Shown: piece by piece, positions 58,484 to 64,000 of the stretch
Position numbering within the stretch: the stretch's first letter is position 1
Layout: every line of letters begins with the position of its first letter
From: Frigoribacterium sp. SL97
GTDB lineage: Bacteria > Actinomycetota > Actinomycetes > Actinomycetales > Microbacteriaceae
Reading direction: 5' to 3'
Assembly (NCBI RefSeq): GCF_026625765.1
Contig: NZ_CP113062.1
Span: 1,612,001 to 1,676,000 of the forward strand
DNA: 64,000 nt
Position numbers and translations under genes: made by a program
The notes under the pieces: generated by a model
What the model was told of the DNA's origin: nothing
The model's database searches: none
What the model saw: only the letters and a program-made list of their open reading frames with translations

Positions 58484-59962
58484 ATCAGGTCGAGGCGGGG
58501 CGTCGTGGCGACCGTCGTCGTGGCCGTCCTCGCGCTCGCCGCCGGATGTGCCAGCTCGAGTGACCTGCTCCAACGGTTCGAGTCGCTCATGGACGGTGTC
58601 GGTGGCGTGGTCGAGATCGAGACGGCCGGGACCGACTCTCCCCTCGGCGTCGCGGAGGCCCAGGCCACGGTCGTGGTCGAGGACGACCTCTCCGACGACG
58701 ACCTCGAAGCCGTCGCCGAGCGCATCAGGCCGTTCGTGGCCCGCAACGTCGGTGACTCCTCCGGCTGGCGGTTCGTCGACGTCCGGCGAGGCACCGTCTC
58801 GTTCGAGGTGCTCGCCGACGAGGGCGACACGGCGGCCCAGCTCGACCTCGCCCGTCGCGTCGCGGACGACCCGGTCTTCGCCGAGGTGTCCCTCGCCACG
58901 CACGCGTTCGGCGAGGACGGGGCGACCGGGGACGACTCCCCTCGGCGAGGGTTCGGGATCACGGTGGTCCCGTCGGAGTCGTCGGACGTCCTCTCGGCCT
59001 GGCAGCGGGCACGCTCCCTTCGGGACGCCGCGGCCCAGCTGACCGACGTCGACGTGACGGCGTGGAGCCCGGACACCCGCCGGTTCGTGACCGAGAACGT
59101 CTCCGGGTTCCCCTCGGTCCTCGACGATCCCGCGACGTCCGACGTCGTCCTCGACGCCGCCGACCAGGCCCGTCTGCTCGACGCCGTGGTGGCTGCGGAT
59201 CTCGGGGGCGGGCGGGTCGAGGTCCTGCCGGAGGGCATCCGGGTCGACCTCGACACACCGAGCGTCACGGGTCACCACTCGCGCGACGAGGTGGCGGAGG
59301 CGTCCCCGCGAGCGGCACGGATCGCCGGCGTCCTCGTCGGGATGTCCGAGGTACCCGGCACCTCGATCGGCTTCGTCTCGTCACCGGACGAACGGCGAGA
59401 GCTCGACGGCGACCTGTCCGCCGCCGAGTCGCTGGTGGACGTCGTCGCGTCCGACACGGTCACCTACTCGGCGATCAGCGCCCGGTCGGTCGAGGTATGG
59501 ACGTCGGGGCTCGAGGGCGTCGTGCCCGCGATGCAGGCCATCGGTGGTTCCGCGGCCGTGTCCGGGATGGACGAGATCCGCGTCTCGTCCGGTGCAGCCG
59601 ACCGCAGGGGTCTCTCGTTCTCGGGTCGGCCCGAGGCACTCGCCGTGCTCGCCACCGTCACGGGCGCCATCGTGGCCGCACCCCGGATCGAGGGCGTGGC
59701 CGTGACCGCCACGGAAGGCCGCATCAGCATCGAGCTCGACGACGACGACGACGCCGCCGCCACCGACGCCGCCGTGGCGGACGTCGTCGGCGCGGTTCGG
59801 ACGGCACCGGCCGGGACCGTCGTGACGTTCCGGCGAGACGTGCGCGGGGCGGCCGACCTCGCCACCGAGACGGTCGGCCAGGCCGCGACGGGCGAGTGCT
59901 CGACGCTCGCCGACGACGATGCAGCACTGTGCGCGATCGTCCGGTCCGCATGGGGCGTGTGA
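58448..59962 (+). CDS. Putative lipoprotein with repeated Met-Gly start
   Basis: About 504 residues from the first ATG. The N terminus is (MG)6, then RSRRGVVATVVVAVLALAAG leading to a lipobox Cys (LAAGC). The mature protein has two similar halves rich in Val, Asp and Ala (EAQATVVVEDDLSDDDLEAV; VTATEGRISIELDDDD), resembling repeated alpha-beta units, with no recognised family. Any of six ATGs (58448 to 58478) could be used, all in frame. It is divergent from jetA with a 99-bp gap. Confidence 0.7.
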   Translation: MGMGMGMGMGMGIRSRRGVVATVVVAVLALAAGCASSSDLLQRFESLMDGVGGVVEIETAGTDSPLGVAEAQATVVVEDDLSDDDLEAVAERIRPFVARNVGDSSGWRFVDVRRGTVSFEVLADEGDTAAQLDLARRVADDPVFAEVSLATHAFGEDGATGDDSPRRGFGITVVPSESSDVLSAWQRARSLRDAAAQLTDVDVTAWSPDTRRFVTENVSGFPSVLDDPATSDVVLDAADQARLLDAVVAADLGGGRVEVLPEGIRVDLDTPSVTGHHSRDEVAEASPRAARIAGVLVGMSEVPGTSIGFVSSPDERRELDGDLSAAESLVDVVASDTVTYSAISARSVEVWTSGLEGVVPAMQAIGGSAAVSGMDEIRVSSGAADRRGLSFSGRPEALAVLATVTGAIVAAPRIEGVAVTATEGRISIELDDDDDAAATDAAVADVVGAVRTAPAGTVVTFRRDVRGAADLATETVGQAATGECSTLADDDAALCAIVRSAWGV

Positions 59963-60007
59963 TGGTCGGTGCTGGCACCCCGGGCCCGATGGGTGCACGA
60001 TCGAACG

Positions 60008-60982
60008 ATGACCTCGCCGATCGACCACGCCGACCCGACACCCGTCGTGCACGTGCTGCACGACAACGCCGGGTGGCTGCCGCCGCTCGTCGCCGCGCTC
60101 GACGCCGCGGGGGTGCCCCACCGCGAGCACCTGCTGGACGGGACGTCCTTCGACCTCGCGGCCGCGCCTCCTGAAGGGGTGTTCTGGTCGCGGCTGAGCG
60201 GCTCGGCCCACACGCGCGGCCGGGGGACGGCCAAGGAGGTCGCGCGAGCGACCCTGCGCTGGGCCGAACGGCACGGGCGCCGGACCATCAACGGCAGCGG
60301 TGTCGTCGAACTCGAGGTGAGCAAGGTGGCGCAGTACCTCGCGCTGGCGTCCGCCGGGTTCGACGTCCCCGCGACGACCGCCGTGTTCGGCACCGCCGAC
60401 CTCAAGGCCCGGGCACGCGAGCAGAGACTGCCGTTCATCACGAAGCACAACCAGGGCGGCAAGGGCCTCGGTGTGCGGCGCTTCGACGATCTCGACTCGT
60501 TCGACGCGTACGTCGACGGCCCCGACTTCGAGGTGCCGGTCGACGGGATCACCTTGCTGCAGGAGTTCCTGCAGGCCGAGGAGCCCTTCAACACGCGCGT
60601 CGAGTTCGTCGGCGGGCGCTTCGTCTACGCGGTGCGCGTCGACACCTCGGCCGGCAGCTTCGAGTTGTGCCCCGCCGACGCGTGCGTCGTGCCCGACGGT
60701 GCCGACCCGGCCACGTTCGCGCCGTTCGCGGTGCGCCCGTCGGTCACCGCGGAGCACCCGCTCGTACGGGGACTCGAGGCTTTCGTCGCCGAGCACGGCA
60801 TCGAGGTCGCCGGCATCGAGTTCATCGAGACCGTCGACGGCCGCTTCGTGCCCTACGACGTCAACACGAACACCAACTACAACCCGGACGTCGAGCGGTC
60901 GTCGTCGGTGTCGGCCGCCGCGACGCTCGCCGCGTGGCTGGGCGAGGTGTTGGCGGCGGAGTACGCCGCGACCCCGGCCTAG
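60008..60982 (+). CDS. ATP-grasp (RimK-like) ligase
   Basis: A 324-residue cytosolic protein. An N-terminal pre-ATP-grasp domain precedes the ATP-grasp fold with the ATP-binding Lys/Gly loop ITKHNQGGKGLGV and metal/ATP residues in IEFIETVDGRFVPYDVNTNTN (Glu, Asn). Such enzymes join carboxylates to amines; the substrate is unknown. ATG 60008 is the first in-frame ATG. Confidence 0.82.
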   Translation: MTSPIDHADPTPVVHVLHDNAGWLPPLVAALDAAGVPHREHLLDGTSFDLAAAPPEGVFWSRLSGSAHTRGRGTAKEVARATLRWAERHGRRTINGSGVVELEVSKVAQYLALASAGFDVPATTAVFGTADLKARAREQRLPFITKHNQGGKGLGVRRFDDLDSFDAYVDGPDFEVPVDGITLLQEFLQAEEPFNTRVEFVGGRFVYAVRVDTSAGSFELCPADACVVPDGADPATFAPFAVRPSVTAEHPLVRGLEAFVAEHGIEVAGIEFIETVDGRFVPYDVNTNTNYNPDVERSSSVSAAATLAAWLGEVLAAEYAATPA

Positions 60983-61109
60983 CGCCGTTCACGTCGACAC
61001 CGCCGGGCTCCGTCGACGACGTCATCCAGCCACGGTACCGACCCGGGGCCGCGCGTCACCCCGGGCCGTGGGTGAGCCGTCCCTGGTGCCCGCCCGGGGT
61101 GAGCACCGA

Positions 61110-61167
61110 TCGAGTGGGCAGAAATGGTCCTTCGTCGGGCCGGGAAGGACCGTTTCTGCCCACTCGA
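61110..61167. repeat. TCGAGTGG hairpin family, near-perfect copy
   Basis: 24-bp arms (61110-61133, 61144-61167) with one mismatch around a GC-rich loop, starting TCGAGTGGGCAGAAA. It lies between convergent genes, so it may act as bidirectional terminator. Confidence 0.9.
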
Positions 61168-61198
61168 CGAGCACGACCCGAGCGGACGTCGAACGGGG

Positions 61199-61624
61199 TC
61201 AGCGGCGTGCAGGAGGCGCAGGAGGCGCGGGCGGCGCCGGCGACGTCGCGAACGCGACGGCCGCGAGGCCGGTCAGCACGACCGCACCGATCGTCACGGG
61301 TGCGAGCGGCCCGGCGAACGCCGCCGCGAGCCCCTGCGTCGTGCCGAGGCCGACGACGAGCTGGCCGATCACCAGCAGCACGAGGCCGAACGCGGCACCC
61401 AGCAGGCTCACCCGGGCCAGGTCGTGCAGTCGGCGGGAGTCGTCGGCGAGGCGGCGCGTTCCCGGCGTTCCCGGCAGGCCGGCCGAGAGCCGACGTCTCA
61501 TCCGGACGAAGAGCACGAGCGCGACGACCGACAGCAGCAACGGGATCGCGCTGCCGATCGTGAGGGCGGTCTGCACGACGCCGAACAGCGCGTCGGTGCC
61601 ACCGGGGGAGGGCGGGGTGCTCAT
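61199..61624 (-). CDS. Small membrane protein
   Basis: 141 residues with about three membrane segments (AIPLLLSVVALVLFVRMRR, VSLLGAAFGLVLLVIGQLVV, VTIGAVVLTGLAAVAFA) and a Pro/Ala C-terminal tail encoded by AGGAGGCGC repeats. Start ATG 61624 (MSTPPSPGG). Family unknown. Confidence 0.6.
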   Translation of the reverse strand: MSTPPSPGGTDALFGVVQTALTIGSAIPLLLSVVALVLFVRMRRRLSAGLPGTPGTRRLADDSRRLHDLARVSLLGAAFGLVLLVIGQLVVGLGTTQGLAAAFAGPLAPVTIGAVVLTGLAAVAFATSPAPPAPPAPPARR

Positions 61625-61807
61625 CGGACTCCGTTCGGCGGGGACGGTGGGTTCACGGGCGAGTCCGTGGTGGACGGGCGACTTAGGCTGACCGGGGTCG
61701 ACGAACTCGCCCGTGCGCGACCGCTGGTCGCCGACGAACCGCCCGGACACGACGACGCCGACCAGGCGGAAGGCGAGGTCGGCGTCGTGGGCCGTGCGGC
61801 CGGGTGT

Positions 61808-63601
61808 CTAGTAGCGGGGCTTGCGGGCGGGCCGCTCGCCACCCTGCGACCGGTCGGGGCGGTCGTCGCGGCGGGGCGCGCCTCCTCGGCGGTCGGGCTT
61901 GATCTCGATGAGCTTGCCGCTGATGCGGGTGTCGCTCAGGCGGTCGAGCATGTCGCTCGAGACGTCCGAGGCGAGCTCGACGACCGAGAAGTCGGGGCGG
62001 ATCTGGATCGCCCCGAAGTCGTCGCGGCTCAGGCCGCCCTCGTTCGCCAGGGCACCCACGATCTGACGCGGCTCGACACGGTGACGACGACCGACCTCGA
62101 TTCGGTAGGCGGTCATCGGCTTCGACGTCCGCGGGCCACGCTCACGGCGCTCGCCCCGGTCGTCGTCGCGACCAGCGCGCGGGGCACGGTCGTCGCGCTC
62201 GCGCAGCGGACGCTCGTCGCGCTGCGGGCGCTCGTCCTTCGGGTCGAGCAGCAGGGGCGTCTCGCCCTGGGCGACCACGGCGAGTGCGGCGGCGACGTCG
62301 GCCTCGGGCACGTCGTGGTGCTCGACGTAGTGGCTGATGATGTCGCGGAACGCCGAGATGCGGCTGTCCTGCGACAGGGCCTCGGTGATCGCGTCGTCGA
62401 AGCGGGTGAGGCGCGTGCTGTTGACGTCCTCGACCGTCGGCAGCTGCATCTGCGTGAGCGGCTGGCGGGTGGCCTTCTCGATCGCACCCAGCAGACGACG
62501 CTCGCGCGGCGTGACGAAGCTGATCGCGGCACCGCTCCGGCCGGCACGGCCGGTGCGGCCGATGCGGTGCACGTACGACTCGGTGTCGATCGGGATGTCG
62601 TAGTTGACGACGTGGCTGATGCGGTCGACGTCGAGACCGCGGGCCGCGACGTCGGTCGCCACGAGGATGTCGAGCTTGCCGCTCTTCAGCTGGTTGACCG
62701 TGCGCTCGCGCTGGGCCTGGGCGACGTCACCGCTGATCGCCGCGGCCGAGTAGCCGCGGGCACGCAGCTTCTCGGCGAGGGTCTCGGTCTCGCTCTTCGT
62801 GCGGACGAAGATGATCATGCCCTCGAAGTTCTCGACCTCGAGGATGCGCGTCAGAGCGTCGACCTTCTGCGGGTACGACACCATCAGGTAGCGCTGGGTC
62901 GTGTTGACCGAGGTCGTGGTCTTGGCCTTGACCGTGATCTCTTCGGCGTCGTTGAGGTACTGCTTCGAGATGCGACGGATCTGGGGCGGCATGGTGGCCG
63001 AGAACAGGGCCACCTGCTTGTCGTCGGGGGTGTCGGCGAGGATCGTCTCGACGTCCTCCGCGAAGCCCATCTTCAGCATCTCGTCGGCCTCGTCGAGCAC
63101 GAGGTACTTGAGTTCGCTGAGGTCGAGGGTGCCCTTGGCGAGGTGGTCCATGATGCGACCGGGCGTGCCGACGACGACGTGGACGCCGCGGCGGAGCGCG
63201 CTCAGCTGGACGCCGTACGCCTGGCCGCCGTAGACGGGCAGGACGTGGACGCCGCGCATGCCGGAGGCGAACTGCTCGAACGCCTCGCAGACCTGCAACG
63301 CGAGTTCGCGCGTCGGCGACAGCACGAGGGCCTGCGGCTTCTTGGCCGACACGTCGAGGCGCGAGAGGATGGGCAGGGCGAAGGCCGCGGTCTTGCCGGT
63401 GCCGGTCTGCGCGAGTCCGACGACGTCGCGGCCGTCGAGCAGGGTGGGGATCGTGGCGGCCTGGATGGCCGAAGGGGTCTCGTAGCCGATCTCGCGGATG
63501 GCCTTCAGGACCTGGTCGCTCAAGCCCAGATCGGCGAACGTCGGCGTCGTGTCGGCTTGCTCTGTGGCGTCGCTCGGGGCTTGCTCGGTGGTGTCACTCA
63601 T
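61808..63601 (-). CDS. deaD: DEAD-box ATP-dependent RNA helicase (DeaD/CsdA type)
   Basis: A 597-residue helicase. Motifs: Q-motif (FADLGLSDQV...TPSAIQ), I AQTGTGKT, Ia PTRELALQ, Ib TPGRI, II DEAD, III SAT, IV IIFVRT, V DVAARGLDV and VI HRIGRTGRAGR. A C-terminal DbpA-type RNA-binding domain (RIEVGRRHRVEPRQIVGALA) and a basic Arg-rich tail follow. It unwinds structured RNA, helping ribosome assembly and cold growth. Ribosome binding is leaderless-like: TACCGT lies 6 nt before the ATG. Confidence 0.96.
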   Translation of the reverse strand: MSDTTEQAPSDATEQADTTPTFADLGLSDQVLKAIREIGYETPSAIQAATIPTLLDGRDVVGLAQTGTGKTAAFALPILSRLDVSAKKPQALVLSPTRELALQVCEAFEQFASGMRGVHVLPVYGGQAYGVQLSALRRGVHVVVGTPGRIMDHLAKGTLDLSELKYLVLDEADEMLKMGFAEDVETILADTPDDKQVALFSATMPPQIRRISKQYLNDAEEITVKAKTTTSVNTTQRYLMVSYPQKVDALTRILEVENFEGMIIFVRTKSETETLAEKLRARGYSAAAISGDVAQAQRERTVNQLKSGKLDILVATDVAARGLDVDRISHVVNYDIPIDTESYVHRIGRTGRAGRSGAAISFVTPRERRLLGAIEKATRQPLTQMQLPTVEDVNSTRLTRFDDAITEALSQDSRISAFRDIISHYVEHHDVPEADVAAALAVVAQGETPLLLDPKDERPQRDERPLRERDDRAPRAGRDDDRGERRERGPRTSKPMTAYRIEVGRRHRVEPRQIVGALANEGGLSRDDFGAIQIRPDFSVVELASDVSSDMLDRLSDTRISGKLIEIKPDRRGGAPRRDDRPDRSQGGERPARKPRY

Positions 63602-63607
63602 GGTGCA

Positions 63608-63613
63608 ACGGTA
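63608..63613 (-). promoter_or_regulatory. Putative -10 box TACCGT for the helicase (leaderless)
   Basis: 6 nt before ATG 63601 on the minus strand. Confidence 0.5.
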
Positions 63614-63661
63614 GCTTGTCCGGGCCCTCTGCTGTTGCTCCCGCCCGCGAGGCGGGCCGAG

Positions 63662-64000
63662 TCAGGTCGGTGCGAGGGGCAGCACCGTCGCGACGAGCGT
63701 GGTCACGACGACCACCGTGGTCAGCGCGGAGGTCGCGACGGCGAGTCGGCGCAGGGCCCGGGACCGGCCCGGCCGTCGCCCGACCGTGGCCGACACGAGG
63801 GCCGTCACGGCGAAGGCCGCCGAGGTCAGGCCGAGCACGGGCGTCGACGCTCGGCGACCTCGAGCGAGGTCCAGCGGCAACCCGGTTGCTCCCTCGTCCA
63901 GCTCGCCCCAGCCCCACGCGACGTACCCGGCGGCGGCGACCGCCGACAGGGCCAGCGCGAGTGCGGGCTGGTGGGGGATCGGCTCGCGGTGGACGGAGAC
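63662..64000 (-). CDS. Membrane protein, partial at the right edge
   Basis: Open from the window edge to TGA at 63662-63664, 112 residues visible. Three hydrophobic stretches (ALALALSAVAAAGYVAWGW, PVLGLTSAAFAVTALVSATV, ATSALTTVVVVTTLVATVL) separated by Arg-rich loops indicate a multi-pass protein. The 5' end lies outside the window. Family unknown. Confidence 0.5.
   Translation of the reverse strand, partial: VSVHREPIPHQPALALALSAVAAAGYVAWGWGELDEGATGLPLDLARGRRASTPVLGLTSAAFAVTALVSATVGRRPGRSRALRRLAVATSALTTVVVVTTLVATVLPLAPT

Noticed and set aside
56609..59278. Extension of jetA up to 59278
   Set aside because: Sequence beyond 58348 is the antisense of the lipoprotein gene; DUF3375 begins just after GTG 58348.

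Overview
The window is high-GC DNA (about 70% by eye) from an actinobacterium. The first 15.7 kb has the same gene order as the Mycobacterium tuberculosis tlyA-to-der region: HAD phosphatase, small protein, tlyA, nadK, recN, pyrG, Nudix, xerD, parA, scpA, scpB, rluB-like, cmk, der. Here tyrA sits between rluB and cmk. This layout, with GTG starts, 4-bp ATGA/GTGA overlaps and many leaderless-looking promoters, fits the Microbacteriaceae (Curtobacterium, Frigoribacterium or Rathayibacter-like). The genus cannot be fixed from this sequence alone.

Layout. 0-15.7 kb: conserved translation, DNA-repair and chromosome-segregation genes, almost all on the + strand and translationally coupled. 15.8-19.1 kb: a WXG-like / alpha-beta hydrolase / lipoprotein set and a membrane protein. 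19.1-24.7 kb: a HxlR regulator divergent from an MFS exporter, a repeat-rich intergenic stretch, and a sulfonate-type ABC transporter (ssuB-ssuA-ssuC, minus strand). 24.8-33.3 kb: a tRNA-Pro(GGG) followed by an island of visibly lower GC. 33.3-39.2 kb: small housekeeping or accessory genes separated by a family of hairpin repeats. 39.2-47.9 kb: a peptide ABC transporter, CocE-type peptidase/esterase and TetR operon with a palindromic operator. 47.9-52.1 kb: a MacB-like ABC exporter whose permease is broken by a TAG, divergent from a NarL-type two-component system. 52.1-58.3 kb: a Wadjet/Mks-type jetA-jetB-jetC operon with no jetD next to it. 58.4-64 kb: a lipoprotein, an ATP-grasp enzyme, a membrane protein, a DEAD-box RNA helicase and a partial membrane protein.

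The most unusual locus is the island. A 5-methylcytosine DNA methyltransferase is followed by a cytosolic protein with two GHKL ATPase folds: an Hsp90/MutL/MORC-like module and a histidine-kinase module. It overlaps by one base the gene for a receiver protein that keeps every phosphorylation residue (D11, D12, D56, T96, K129) and carries a roughly 300-residue C-terminal domain I do not recognise. A second unit encodes a large P-loop GTPase and a small partner interrupted by a frameshift. I infer a DNA-modification-linked two-component conflict or defence system; the sequence does not prove it.

Three repeat families dominate the rest. (1) An 18-bp motif, CCGAGGAGGCGCGGGTCG, in both orientations, often just inside gene starts or on stop codons. 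(2) Long hairpins with TCGAGTGG arms between genes. (3) A 63-bp palindromic element inserted three times in frame in the linker of a fused ABC ATPase. None of these was seen in the island, which supports its recent acquisition.
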